Under the pieces are notes generated by a model. That model did no database searches, was not told the origin of the DNA, and worked only from the letters and a program-made list of their open reading frames with translations. A stretch of 64,000 nucleotides of DNA from contig NZ_JAKVTV010000001.1 of NCBI RefSeq assembly GCF_022489035.1, positions 558,001-622,000 on the forward strand, written 5' to 3'. The stretch is from Christiangramia lutea. Its GTDB lineage: Bacteria; Bacteroidota; Bacteroidia; Flavobacteriales; Flavobacteriaceae. Every line of letters begins with the position of its first letter. Positions within the stretch are counted from its first letter, which is position 1. Positions 17,602-25,589 of this stretch are shown here, piece by piece. Both the position numbers and the translations under genes were made by a program.

Positions 17602-18075
17602 ATGAAACAATATACTTTAAGTTTAATTTTTGCATTAATAGGAATTACCGGTTTTGGCCAGGAAACCGATGCTCTACCGTTTGAAGTAGTAGATCGCGTA
17701 CCGGGATATCCAGGTTGCGAAGAACTTCAAAGTGCATTTGTCAAGGATTGCACGGTACAAAAAATATCGAATTTTGTGAACAAGAACTTCGACACCTCCC
17801 TGGGAAAAGAATTAAAAATCGAGGGGGTCACTCGAATTGTGGTTCAATTTAAAATCGATGAGAATGGGAAGGTGACAAATGTTCGTTCTCGTTCTATGGA
17901 CGAAAAAGCTGAAGTAAGAAAAGCACTTCAAGCCGAAGCAAACCGGGTAGTGAGCAGTTTACCACAAATGCAGCCCGCCCAGAATGACGGCAAAAATGTA
18001 GCGATAATGTATTCATTACCTATTGCACTGGCTGCACCAAATATTGATGAAGAGAAAGAGGAAATTAACAAATAA
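17602..18075 (+). CDS. Secreted TonB C-terminal-like protein
   Basis: The ATG at 17602 gives 157 residues with a clean signal peptide (cut near GFGQ). An earlier start at 17551 would put charged residues in front and is rejected. The body closely repeats the C-terminal domain of the M56 peptidase upstream (YPGCEEL, KISNFVNKNFDTSLGKEL, RIVVQFKIDENGKV, MYSLPIAL), with the same Cys pair. It looks like a free periplasmic copy of the sensor's TonB-like domain. It probably belongs to the BlaI-BlaR1 operon, 31 bases downstream. Confidence 0.85.
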   Translation: MKQYTLSLIFALIGITGFGQETDALPFEVVDRVPGYPGCEELQSAFVKDCTVQKISNFVNKNFDTSLGKELKIEGVTRIVVQFKIDENGKVTNVRSRSMDEKAEVRKALQAEANRVVSSLPQMQPAQNDGKNVAIMYSLPIALAAPNIDEEKEEINK

Positions 18076-18080
18076 CACCT

Positions 18081-19224
18081 ATGAAGTTTTTGTTAGTACT
18101 CTTAGTTCTAGTCTGTTCGCCATCGGTTAATTCCCAGGAGGAAAAAATCAAGATAGCGGACAGTCTTTATTCCTTCGGAAAACAAGCAGAAGCGATAGAA
18201 CTTTTATAGTCTAAGGCCAAAAAACGAGCAGGTTCATTTAAAACTTGCCCATTTTTATAAAAATTCGGGTTATAAGAATTATGCACTTGAGCAATACAGA
18301 ATTTTGCTGAAACGCAATCCGGGAAAGATCCTTGCAACTATCGAATTTGGAGAATTACTTCTGGAAACAAAGAATTTCAAAGAGGCAGATAGCCTTTTCA
18401 GCAAGCTCACCGCAAAATACCCGGATAATGCGAGTTTGACCTACCGACTCGCCTTGGCTCGTGAAGAACAAAAGGACAGTACGGCCATGGATCTATATTT
18501 TAAAACTGTTAGATTGGATTCCACACACCAGGGAGCCCTATATAAAACGGCAAAATTTGAATTGATGCGCAGAAATCGTCATAATGCGATCCTGTTAAGC
18601 CAGACCGGTTTAAGAACCAGACCAGAAAATGCTTCCCTGTTATCGATTCTTGGTCAGGCATACCTGGCCAGTCTTCAGTTCGAAAAAGCAACTGTTCCCT
18701 TTGAAAAATTAATTGAATTAGGCGAGGGTTCAGAATTCGTCCTGGAAAAATTAGCTTCGGTATATCGAAGATCCGGACAGATAGAAAAAGCGATAGCCAC
18801 CTATGAAAAGCTGCTGGAAATGGATAATATGAATGGTGCAGTTCATACGAATTTGGGGGCGCTATATCTTAAAATAGATAATGCCAAAATAGCCCAAGAG
18901 CATTTTATGATGGCGTTATTCATCAAGAACCGGCCGGCCGATTCAGAATATATTAACCTTGGTCTCGCCTATAAAAGGCAGGAAGATTTCAGAAGTGCTT
19001 ATATAAGTTTTCAAAAGGCACTCAAAGAAAATCCAGATAGCGAAAGAGCCCAAATTGAGTTAGCCCTTGCCGCAGATGCACATTTTGAAGATAAGGAGGC
19101 TGTGTTGAAACTTTACCAGAATTTTGTAGAAAAGCACCATAAAACCGGACGTAACGATATGCTTTCCATAGCAGAATACAGAATTAGAGAACTGAAAATT
19201 GAGGTTCACATGTTGGAGAAGTAA
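18081..19224 (+). pseudogene. Secreted TPR-repeat protein, broken by a one-base frameshift
   Basis: An ATG at 18081, 5 bases after the previous stop, opens a frame with a signal peptide (MKFLLVLLVLVCSPSVNSQ) and EEKIKIADSLYSFGKQAEAIELL, then hits TAG at 18207-18209. The next frame is open from 18199 to 19224 and continues sensibly (SLRPKNEQVHLKLAHFYKNS). Removing one T from the TTTT run near 18202-18205 restores a single protein of about 380 residues with roughly eight TPR repeats. Either the gene is inactive or the base is a sequencing error. An internal start at 18304 (TTG) would give a 306-residue protein without an export signal. Confidence 0.75.
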
Positions 19225-19268
19225 ATAAGACCGAACAGAAAATTAGATAAGAAGACGCATTTTCACAA

Positions 19269-19853
19269 TTATTGGTCAAGTAAGGAAATCATTGAATTTA
19301 CCGAATTCATTAGTTCATCTTTATCAGGTTTTATTTTAGCAATTACCTTTAGACCGCTATAGAATGTAAACAGAACTTTAGCAATTGTGCTCAGATCCTT
19401 TTCAATAAGGATTCCCTGCTTTTCGGATGCTTTCAGCAAATATTCGTAAAATATTCCTTCCATAAAACCCTTATTTTCCAAGAGCTTTTTTTGAATTTCG
19501 ATATCACCAGGAATCAATTCAGTAGTAGTATTCACGACAAAACATCCTTTTCTACATTCATCCTTAACAGATTCGTCAATAGCCATCTCAAAAAGTCTTC
19601 GGAAAGCTTTTTTTGGGTCAGGCTGCGTCGCCAGGAATTCTCTGATTCTGTTACTATTTATTTCTCGATAAAACTCAAATGAGCGGTTAAATAATTCATA
19701 TTTACCCCCATAAGTATTATATAGACTTGCACGATTAATACCTAATTTATCTACAAGATCCTGAATGGAAGTTGCATGGTATCCATTTTCCCAAAAAAGT
19801 TCCATGGCTTTATTTAAAACCTCCTTTTCATCAAATGTCTTAGTACGTGCCAT
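19269..19853 (-). CDS. TetR/AcrR-family transcriptional regulator
   Basis: A 194-residue repressor. The N-terminal helix-turn-helix is typical of TetR (ALELFWENGYHATSIQDLV-like segment, then INRASLYNTYGGKYELF at about 35-50). The C-terminal ligand-binding domain has DECRKGCFVVNTTTEL near 98, a signature of the YcdC/TetR_C_16-like group that often controls oxidoreductase genes. It lies downstream of, and on the same strand as, an SDR gene whose promoter carries two matching palindromes. It probably represses that SDR and perhaps itself. Confidence 0.92.
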   Translation of the reverse strand: MARTKTFDEKEVLNKAMELFWENGYHATSIQDLVDKLGINRASLYNTYGGKYELFNRSFEFYREINSNRIREFLATQPDPKKAFRRLFEMAIDESVKDECRKGCFVVNTTTELIPGDIEIQKKLLENKGFMEGIFYEYLLKASEKQGILIEKDLSTIAKVLFTFYSGLKVIAKIKPDKDELMNSVNSMISLLDQ

Positions 19854-19864
19854 ATCAGAATTAT

Positions 19865-19895
19865 AAGGCCACTTTTTAAGGATATAAGTGACCTT
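19865..19895. promoter_or_regulatory. Imperfect inverted repeat before the tetR gene
   Basis: AAGGCCACTT (19865-19874) and AAGTGACCTT (19886-19895) form a 10-bp inverted repeat with one mismatch and an 11-base spacer, starting 12 bases before the TetR ATG. It may be an operator for this gene; its sequence differs from the palindromes before the SDR gene. Confidence 0.35.
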
Positions 19896-19932
19896 ACAAT
19901 ATTACAAATTCTTTATAACCTTAAAAAAGGCA

Positions 19933-20685
19933 TTAACCTACCAAGGGATTAATGTTTATCCCACCATCAATATTATACTCAGCGCCTGTTATAAACGAAG
20001 CTTCATCAGAAACTAAGAACGCTATCAGGTTTGCAATATCTCCAGGTTCTCCGAATCGTTTTAAAGGAACTCTTTCCTGCATGGCTTCGGCAAAACTATT
20101 TAATTGCTCTTCTGGCATTCCGGTTTTACTGAAAATTGGTGTGGATACTGGACCAGGATTTACAGAATTTACCCTTATTTTTCTACCTGCTAATTCTGTA
20201 GCCGCTACCCTGGTGTAAGCATTTAAAGCCGCTTTTGAAGCAGAGTAGATAGATGTATTACTCATCCCGGCGTTAGCATTTACTGAAGAAAGGCTAATAA
20301 TCGATCCACCTTCATTCATTAAGGGTAAGAATTTTTCAATAGTAAAAACGGCGCCCTTAAAGTTAATTCCCATTTGCTTGTCAAACTCCGGTTCCAAAAT
20401 ATTCCCTACTTCTCCTGGAGCAAAAATCCCCGCATTCACGAAAAGGATATCAATTTTTTCAAAAGTTTCCTGGACTTGACTCACCAAAGAATCTATAGCC
20501 TCAACCGAAGATACATCTGCGATCACACCTTTGACTCCCAATTCATTTGCTGCTGAATTGATGCGATCTTCAGATCTCCCGGTAATAATTACTTCAGCGC
20601 CCCTTTCCTTAAGGCGGGCTGCTGTTGCAAACCCAATTCCACTGTTTCCGCCTGTTATCACCGCCTTTTTTCCTTCTAAATTCAT
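19933..20685 (-). CDS. Short-chain dehydrogenase/reductase
   Basis: A classical SDR of 250 residues. The cofactor motif TGGNSGIG lies at residues 11-18, LFVNAGIFAPG near 85, the catalytic Ser in SLSSVNA (about 138) and YSASKAAL (about 151-158), and PGPVSTPIF near 182. It ends in the usual EYNIDGGINI. It reduces or oxidises a small carbonyl or alcohol with NAD(P); the substrate is unknown. It is transcribed toward the tetR gene from a promoter (20729-20736) flanked by two TetR-type palindromes, so it is probably inducible. Confidence 0.93.
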   Translation of the reverse strand: MNLEGKKAVITGGNSGIGFATAARLKERGAEVIITGRSEDRINSAANELGVKGVIADVSSVEAIDSLVSQVQETFEKIDILFVNAGIFAPGEVGNILEPEFDKQMGINFKGAVFTIEKFLPLMNEGGSIISLSSVNANAGMSNTSIYSASKAALNAYTRVAATELAGRKIRVNSVNPGPVSTPIFSKTGMPEEQLNSFAEAMQERVPLKRFGEPGDIANLIAFLVSDEASFITGAEYNIDGGININPLVG

Positions 20686-20709
20686 AATTATACAGTTTTT
20701 AAGTTATCT

Positions 20710-20723
20710 GGAACAATTGTTCC
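20710..20723. promoter_or_regulatory. TetR-type operator, downstream copy (14-bp perfect palindrome)
   Basis: GGAACAATTGTTCC is a perfect 14-bp palindrome just downstream of the -7 element of the SDR gene. A similar site lies 35 bp away, centre to centre. Confidence 0.7.
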
Positions 20724-20728
20724 AAAAA

Positions 20729-20736
20729 CAAAAATA
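20729..20736 (-). promoter_or_regulatory. Putative -7 element (TATTTTTG) of the SDR gene
   Basis: TATTTTTG on the minus strand matches TAnnTTTG and lies between the two operator palindromes, about 45 bases before the SDR ATG. Confidence 0.5.
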
Positions 20737-20744
20737 TAAATATT

Positions 20745-20758
20745 AGAATGATCGTTCC
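20745..20758. promoter_or_regulatory. TetR-type operator, upstream copy
   Basis: AGAATGATCGTTCC shares the form GGAAC-RATY-GTTCC with the site at 20710-20723 and has two mismatched arm positions. It sits where the -33 region of the SDR promoter would be. Confidence 0.6.
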
Positions 20759-20843
20759 ATTAATTAAATGTTAAATAACTTCATAGCAATTTTTCGCAAC
20801 CTGCTATATTTCACTATTTTTGAAGTCCGAAAGCGGATTTCCA

Positions 20844-21317
20844 ATGAGAAAAGTTTTACTTTTTGTATTTACTTTAATACTAACATCCTGCAATTTTGAG
20901 ACGAAAAAGATCTCTTCAGAAGAAGTCCTGGAGCAGGAATCCCGTTCTCTAAACTGGAAGGAAGTAGATGAATATCCCGCTTTTGAAAAATGCCAGGAAG
21001 AAACCGGTCTTGCTGCAGCGAAGAATTGTTTTGAAAGACAGGTGGCCACAACCATTTACACATTTTTGGCAGGTCAGCAACCGGTAGTAACAGAAAGTAT
21101 AAATGATACTCTATTTATTTATTTAGAGATCACCAAGGAAGGAAAGCCACAAATAGACTCTGTTAAAGTAGACTCTACTGTAACAAAACAGTTACCGGAA
21201 ATCGAGCAATGGCTCCGACAAAGTATAGATTCACTTCCAAAGATTTATCCTGCCAGCAAAAGAGGTATTCCAGTTTCCACTGTTTTCAAGATGCCGGTAG
21301 TGGTCAAGGCAGAATAA
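20844..21317 (+). CDS. TonB C-terminal-like lipoprotein
   Basis: The ATG at 20844 gives a 157-residue lipoprotein with lipobox LTSC at about residues 13-16. A TTG at 20820 would spoil the signal peptide. The core YPAFEKCQEETGLAAAKNCFERQ, with a following 'K-x-G-x-P-x-x-D-S-V-K-V-D' strand and the end GIPVSTVFKMPVVVK, parallels the TonB-like domains at 16050 and 17602, including the paired Cys. It is a third, diverged copy of the same domain within 5 kb. Its role is unknown; it lies upstream of the first repeat cluster. Confidence 0.78.
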   Translation: MRKVLLFVFTLILTSCNFETKKISSEEVLEQESRSLNWKEVDEYPAFEKCQEETGLAAAKNCFERQVATTIYTFLAGQQPVVTESINDTLFIYLEITKEGKPQIDSVKVDSTVTKQLPEIEQWLRQSIDSLPKIYPASKRGIPVSTVFKMPVVVKAE

Positions 21318-21350
21318 GCTGCAATTAGAATTTAGAAGGAAGAAACTATA

Positions 21351-21473
21351 GACTGCTTCGTTTCACTCGAAGTGACTTTCTAATTAAATGCTGCCATGCT
21401 GAACTTGTTTAACTTCGTTGAATCTTCGATTTCAACATCTCAAGAATGAGACCCGGAAACAAGTTCAGGGTGA
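21351..21473. repeat. Palindromic repeat cluster 1
   Basis: Three units. A type-C unit (GACTGCTTCG ... GAAGTGAC, 21351-21376). A forward unit with an enlarged loop (CATGCTGAAC ... TTTCAACATCT, 21395-21440). A reverse unit (GAGACCCGGAAAC ... GTTCAGGGTGA, 21448-21473). It fills the gap between the TonB-like lipoprotein and the YciI gene. Confidence 0.8.
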
Positions 21474-21497
21474 AGATATCTTTAAATTTCACTTGAT

Positions 21498-21788
21498 TTA
21501 ATTATCGATCTTACTTCCCACAACTGCGTTCCATTTTCTCACTTCCCATTGCTTAACCAATCCGTTTTTCACATAAGGATCACTTTCAGCAAAGCCTTTT
21601 GCAATTTTATCATTTTCACTTCTGAAAATAAGTACAGCTTCGTCTGCGGGCTCATCCATGGCACCGCCAAGAATAAGTTCTCCTTTTTCAGCGGCTTCCT
21701 TGGCCATTCCAAGATGCTCCGCGCGATATTTTCCACGGTCATTCAAATAACTATCTGCCAGTTTGTAGTTTAGGATGTAATAGTTCAT
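21498..21788 (-). CDS. YciI-like (YCII domain) protein
   Basis: A 96-residue single-domain protein of the YCII fold (dimeric alpha-beta barrel). YYILNYKLADSYLNDRGKYR opens the first strand and helix, HLGMAKEAAEKGELILGGAM carries the conserved His and Gly, and FAESDPYVKNGLVKQWEVR is the typical end. The biochemical role of the family is mostly unknown; some members are dechlorinases or peroxidase-like. It is flanked on both sides by palindromic repeat clusters. Confidence 0.88.
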   Translation of the reverse strand: MNYYILNYKLADSYLNDRGKYRAEHLGMAKEAAEKGELILGGAMDEPADEAVLIFRSENDKIAKGFAESDPYVKNGLVKQWEVRKWNAVVGSKIDN

Positions 21789-21810
21789 ATCTAAAATTTT
21801 AAATTTCGAA

Positions 21811-21868
21811 CGTCATGCTGAACTTGTTTCAGCATCTCAAAATACCCAGAACCACGTTCAGGGTGACG
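21811..21868. repeat. Palindromic repeat cluster 2 (forward plus reverse unit)
   Basis: Forward unit CGTCATGCTGAAC ... CAGCATCTCAA (21811-21840), then reverse unit TACCCAGAAC ... GTTCAGGGTGACG (21843-21868). A degenerate type-C sequence (GAGCACAGGTAAGGAATACC) follows at about 21935-21955. These lie between the YciI and GT2 genes. Confidence 0.8.
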
Positions 21869-21984
21869 TAAAAGTATAAGCCTGCTTCAGTCGCAAGCTC
21901 CTTTGCACTGACCATACTAATAAAAATATCAGTCTGAGCACAGGTAAGGAATACCATTGCCAATTTTCCATTCTTAATTGTTAA

Positions 21985-23127
21985 TTACTTTTTAAACCGT
22001 CTTCCCTTCCATTCATAACCACTGAAAAAGGACAAAATCGCAACGTAAACGCTAAAAAATGGATAAACAATACTGCTCCATAAATACTGGCGCATTAGGC
22101 TTTCTCTATTCATAAATTTTGCAGCTCGATAGATCAGGATAAAATCTGAATTAAATTTTACCAGAAAAACAAGCATCAAATATTGAGAAGGAAAAATGTT
22201 TAAAAAAGCCAATACGGTAAAAATGATCAGGGATAAATTCATCAAAAGAACGATTAACCCGGTAAACTTCGCGAAAAAACTGGTATAGGCAGAAGTCTTA
22301 GCCGCCCAGCGAATACGTTGGTTGACAAGGTTTTTTAAGCTTTTTTGATAGTTGGTCCTCACTGTGGCTAAATCAGATTTGACAAATGAAACCCCAAAGT
22401 CTTTTTTTCTTAATTTCTGAAGCAAGAAAACATCATCCCCACTCGCAATTTCCCAGTTGTCTTCAAAACCAGATTCTTTAATAAACATCTTTTTCTCATA
22501 ACACATGTTCGCCGCATTGCACATAAACGCTTTTTCGAGTCCGAAAGCTCCAACGGTTGAAGCCTGCAAGCTCATAAAATCCATCTCCTCGAAATTCTGA
22601 AAATATGTTTTTTTTACTCCTCTTGTTTGAATAAATCCAACCGGGCCGGCGATGAATTTAGAATTTGATCTTTGAATGCATTCATCAAAAAATAGCAGCC
22701 ATTTTGGAGGCATCACGCAATCTGCATCCGTAGTCACGATGTAATCGAATTGGGAACTTTCAATAGCTGTTTGAATAGCGTCTTTTTTAGGAGAACCGGT
22801 TCTTCGATCATTATCCAGAAGATGAATATTCATTTCGGTAAAATCTGATCTGAATTTTTCAGCCAGCAGGACAGAATCATCTCCAGACTCGTCATTAACC
22901 AGCAAAATTTCATATTTGCTTCGGGAATAATTGAGACTGGTGAGCGATTTAAAAAGTTGCGGCAGGTTTTCAGATTCATTCCGATAGGGAATGATGATCG
23001 AAAATGTGTTCTCTGAAGCCATGCCTTCCAGCTCGAATTCTGGCACTTTTTTCCAACCTACTATAAATGCAATGATAAGCCCCAAATAGGCTGCCGTGAT
23101 CACTCCTAAAATAACTGGCAAAAGCAA
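21985..23127 (-). CDS. Family 2 glycosyltransferase, membrane-bound
   Basis: A 380-residue enzyme with an N-terminal TM (about 2-22), a GT-A catalytic domain (SIIIPYRNESENLPQLFKSL near 47; LLVNDESGDDS near 76; the metal-binding TTDADCVMP near 130; GDDVFLLQKL near 229; the QRIRWAAKT segment near 272) and C-terminal TM helices (about 285-370). It transfers a sugar from a nucleotide donor to lipid or polysaccharide. The frame starts with TTG at 23127; GTG at residue 9 is another option, and no ATG lies before the catalytic domain. It is divergent from ruvC. Confidence 0.9.
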   Translation of the reverse strand: MLLPVILGVITAAYLGLIIAFIVGWKKVPEFELEGMASENTFSIIIPYRNESENLPQLFKSLTSLNYSRSKYEILLVNDESGDDSVLLAEKFRSDFTEMNIHLLDNDRRTGSPKKDAIQTAIESSQFDYIVTTDADCVMPPKWLLFFDECIQRSNSKFIAGPVGFIQTRGVKKTYFQNFEEMDFMSLQASTVGAFGLEKAFMCNAANMCYEKKMFIKESGFEDNWEIASGDDVFLLQKLRKKDFGVSFVKSDLATVRTNYQKSLKNLVNQRIRWAAKTSAYTSFFAKFTGLIVLLMNLSLIIFTVLAFLNIFPSQYLMLVFLVKFNSDFILIYRAAKFMNRESLMRQYLWSSIVYPFFSVYVAILSFFSGYEWKGRRFKK

Positions 23128-23163
23128 GGTTGATTAGTTTAATGCTGCCAAAGCAGAATTGAT

Positions 23164-23171
23164 TAGCTTTG
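23164..23171 (+). promoter_or_regulatory. Putative -7 element (TAGCTTTG) of ruvC
   Basis: TAGCTTTG matches TAnnTTTG, 26 bases before the GTG start of ruvC. A -33 element is not clear. Confidence 0.4.
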
Positions 23172-23197
23172 TGAAAGTCCCAAATTAGGTAATTTTT

Positions 23198-23776
23198 GTG
23201 AGCAAATCTTCGGAAAAAACGGTTTTGAAAAGTGAAAGGATCATCCTCGGCATCGACCCAGGAACTACAATCATGGGGTTTGGTCTCATTAAAGTGGAGA
23301 ATAAAAAGATGAGTTTCATTCAAATGAATGAACTTCAGCTAACCAAATATAAAGACCATTATAAAAAGTTGAAACTGATCTTCGAGAGAACCATTGAGTT
23401 AATTGACAATTACCATCCCGATGAGATCGCGATCGAAGCACCCTTCTTCGGAAAGAATGTTCAGTCGATGCTGAAATTGGGCCGTGCCCAGGGAGTCGCT
23501 ATGGCTGCGGGACTTTCAAGAGAAATCCCGGTTACAGAATATCTTCCGAAAAAGATCAAAATGGCCATTACCGGGAATGGAAGTGCCAGTAAGGAACAGG
23601 TTGCAAAAATGTTGCAGAGCCAGTTAAATATTGGCAAACTTCCTAAAAACCTGGATGCAACCGACGGACTTGCCGCAGCGGTCTGTCATTTCTATAATTC
23701 CGGAAAAACAGAAATAGGCAAAAGCTACACAGGCTGGGATGCGTTTGTGAAGCAGAATCCGAAAAGAGTCAAATAA
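23198..23776 (+). CDS. ruvC: Holliday junction resolvase RuvC
   Basis: Cuts Holliday junctions with RuvAB during recombination. The 192-residue protein has the RNase H-like fold. Catalytic acids are visible in ILGIDPGTTIMGFG (Asp near 20), IAIEAPFFGKNVQS (Glu near 81) and NLDATDGLAAAVCH (two Asp near 150-153). The start is GTG at 23198, as no upstream ATG exists and the next Met lies inside the first motif. The following four-helix-bundle gene begins 23 bases later. Confidence 0.96.
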   Translation: MSKSSEKTVLKSERIILGIDPGTTIMGFGLIKVENKKMSFIQMNELQLTKYKDHYKKLKLIFERTIELIDNYHPDEIAIEAPFFGKNVQSMLKLGRAQGVAMAAGLSREIPVTEYLPKKIKMAITGNGSASKEQVAKMLQSQLNIGKLPKNLDATDGLAAAVCHFYNSGKTEIGKSYTGWDAFVKQNPKRVK

Positions 23777-23799
23777 CAATTACCAATAAACAATTATCA
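23774..23799. repeat. Left AT-rich inverted repeat at the four-helix-bundle gene
   Basis: TAACAAT (23774-23780) and CAATTATCA (23791-23799) recur inverted on the right side of the small gene (24162-24180). The match is imperfect and the motif AATTATCA also occurs in other gaps (25540-25560, 34118-34135). Confidence 0.4.
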
Positions 23800-24171
23800 A
23801 TGGCTGATTTTGAGAAAAAGAATGTTCTGGCTGACAAATCTTATCAGTTTGCATTGAAAATTGTTTTTCTCTGCAAAAAATTAGATAATCAAAAAGAATA
23901 CATTTTATCCCGACAACTATTAAAATGTGGCACTTCTATAGGTGCAAATGTCGCTGAAGCAAATGGAGCTATTTCAAATGCCGATTTCTCTTCAAAAATA
24001 TCGATAGCGTACAAGGAAAGTCTCGAAACTAAATATTGGCTTAAACTGCTAAAAGATTCTGACTCCATCGAGGAAAATGAGTTCAGTAAACTTTTCAGTC
24101 TTGCAGATGAATTATCGAAAATCCTGTTCTCTATCTTAAAATCAACTAGATTGAAAAAATCTGATAATTGA
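23800..24171 (+). CDS. Four-helix bundle protein (S23/IVP-like)
   Basis: A 123-residue, all-helical protein of the S23 ribosomal-protein/intervening-sequence family (YQFALKIVFLCKKLDNQKEYILS; LLKCGTSIGANVAEANGAIS near 48; KISIAYKESLETKYWLKLLKDS near 68). The GTSIGANVAEA segment is the family hallmark. Such ORFs are found within 23S rRNA intervening sequences or scattered as single genes; their function is not established. Here it is wedged between ruvC and hemW and bounded by short AT-rich inverted repeats, which suggests insertion. The ATG overlaps the left repeat edge. Confidence 0.92.
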   Translation: MADFEKKNVLADKSYQFALKIVFLCKKLDNQKEYILSRQLLKCGTSIGANVAEANGAISNADFSSKISIAYKESLETKYWLKLLKDSDSIEENEFSKLFSLADELSKILFSILKSTRLKKSDN

Positions 24172-24180
24172 TTATTGTTA
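24162..24180. repeat. Right AT-rich inverted repeat at the four-helix-bundle gene
   Basis: TGATAATTG (24162-24170) and ATTGTTA (24174-24180) are the reverse complements of CAATTATCA and TAACAAT left of the gene. The right repeat overlaps the stop codon at 24169-24171. Confidence 0.4.
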
Positions 24181-24193
24181 ACTGATCATTTTT

Positions 24194-25318
24194 ATGAGCG
24201 GAATTTATATCCATATTCCATTTTGCAAACAAGCCTGCCATTACTGCGATTTCCATTTTTCGACCTCAACCAAAAAGAAATCTCAGTTAGTGGAGATGCT
24301 TTGCAAGGAAATGGTTTTGAGAAAAGGTGAATTAGGGGAAACAATTAAAACCATTTATTTTGGCGGGGGAACACCTTCTCTGTTGAATGCTGAAGAATTA
24401 GATTCCATTTTCAAAACTATATTTGAAAATTTTGAAGTTTCAGAGGATGCCGAGATCACTCTGGAAGCCAATCCGGATGATCTTTCCGAAGAAGTCATCA
24501 AAATGCTGGATGCTTCTCCGGTGAATCGTTTAAGCATTGGCGTACAGTCATTTTTTGAAGATGACCTGAAATTGATGAACCGGGCACATAATTCTGAAGA
24601 AGCTTTAAAATCGCTACAATTTGCTAAGCAATATTTTGACAATATCAGCATCGATCTTATTTACGGCATTCCGGGGCAGGCAAACGAACAATGGAAAGAG
24701 AACCTGGAGATCGCGTTAAAACTCGATATTCCGCATATTTCCAGCTATGCGCTCACCGTGGAACCAAAAACCGCCCTGGAAAAATTCATTGAAAAGGGTA
24801 AAGTTAAACCCGTGGAAGACGAAACCTACCGGGAACAATTCGACATACTCGTGGAAAAGCTTACCTCAAACGGATTTGAGCATTATGAATTTTCCAACTA
24901 TGGAAAATCCGGTTACCATTCTCAGAATAATATGGCTTACTGGTTAGGCAAAACATATCTCGGTATTGGGCCTTCTGCGCATTCTTACGATGGAACTTCT
25001 AGAAAATGGAACATTAGCAATAACAATCTCTATATCAATGCTATCGAATCCGGGATACTGCCCCGGCAAACCGAGGAACTTTCAACTACCGATTCTTACA
25101 ACGAATATGTAATGACCCGACTACGTACTAAATTCGGCGTTTCGGTTGAAGATATTCAGCAGAAATTTGGCGAAAAATACCGCTCTCATTTTTTAAAGGA
25201 ATCTCACAATTTCCTGGAAGATGGCCTAATGCAAAAAATCGAAAATACTTTTCATATCACCTCCAAAGGCAAATTCCTGAGCGACGGGATCGCAGCAGAT
25301 CTTTTTTATATAGAATAA
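24194..25318 (+). CDS. hemW: HemW-like radical SAM protein (heme chaperone)
   Basis: A 374-residue radical SAM protein. The iron-sulfur cluster motif CKQACHYC gives Cys 11, 15 and 18, directly after the start, as in HemW/oxygen-independent coproporphyrinogen oxidase-like proteins. TIYFGGGTPSLL follows near 53 and RLSIGVQSF near 110. The C-terminal HemN domain is present (NEYVMTRLRTKFGVS near 298). HemW delivers heme to membrane enzymes. True HemN would have further N-terminal residues, which are absent here. It ends 5 bases before repeat cluster 3. Confidence 0.93.
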   Translation: MSGIYIHIPFCKQACHYCDFHFSTSTKKKSQLVEMLCKEMVLRKGELGETIKTIYFGGGTPSLLNAEELDSIFKTIFENFEVSEDAEITLEANPDDLSEEVIKMLDASPVNRLSIGVQSFFEDDLKLMNRAHNSEEALKSLQFAKQYFDNISIDLIYGIPGQANEQWKENLEIALKLDIPHISSYALTVEPKTALEKFIEKGKVKPVEDETYREQFDILVEKLTSNGFEHYEFSNYGKSGYHSQNNMAYWLGKTYLGIGPSAHSYDGTSRKWNISNNNLYINAIESGILPRQTEELSTTDSYNEYVMTRLRTKFGVSVEDIQQKFGEKYRSHFLKESHNFLEDGLMQKIENTFHITSKGKFLSDGIAADLFYIE

Positions 25319-25323
25319 AACTC

Positions 25324-25512
25324 CGTCATGCTGAACTCGTTTCAGCATCTCAAGAAATGACCTTGAAATCGAAGATGCAACAAAATTAAACAAGTTCAGG
25401 GTGCCAAAATTTAGATTTCTCCCTCTGGTCGAAATGATTAAGAATGGGTCATTCCGAGCACAGCGAAGGAATCCCAATAATCTAAAGACTGCTTCGTTTC
25501 ACTCGCAGTGAC
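25324..25512. repeat. Palindromic repeat cluster 3
   Basis: Forward unit CGTCATGCTGAAC ... CAGCATCTC (25324-25351). Reverse unit with an enlarged loop (25359-25403). Type-C pieces at 25413-25437 (AGATTTCTCCC ... GGTCGAAATGA), 25446-25475 (CATTCCGAGCACAGCGAAGG) and 25486-25512 (AGACTGCTTCG ... GCAGTGAC). This fills most of the hemW-cyclase gap. Confidence 0.8.
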
Positions 25513-25562
25513 TATATTCATCTTAATTGAGCTAAGAATTACCAATTATCAACTAACAATAC

Positions 25563-25570
25563 TACATTTG
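25563..25570 (+). promoter_or_regulatory. Putative -7 element (TACATTTG) of the cyclase-DUF4260-DUF4230 unit
   Basis: TACATTTG matches TAnnTTTG, 19 bases before the ATG at 25590. No good -33 element is seen. Confidence 0.4.
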
Positions 25571-25589
25571 TTAGCACCAATCAAATAAA

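Noticed and set aside
18196-18215. Programmed +1 frameshift in the TPR gene, like that of prfB
   Set aside because: The site has no CTTTGA slip with an upstream Shine-Dalgarno-like stimulator, and Bacteroidota rarely use such signals. A plain indel is simpler.
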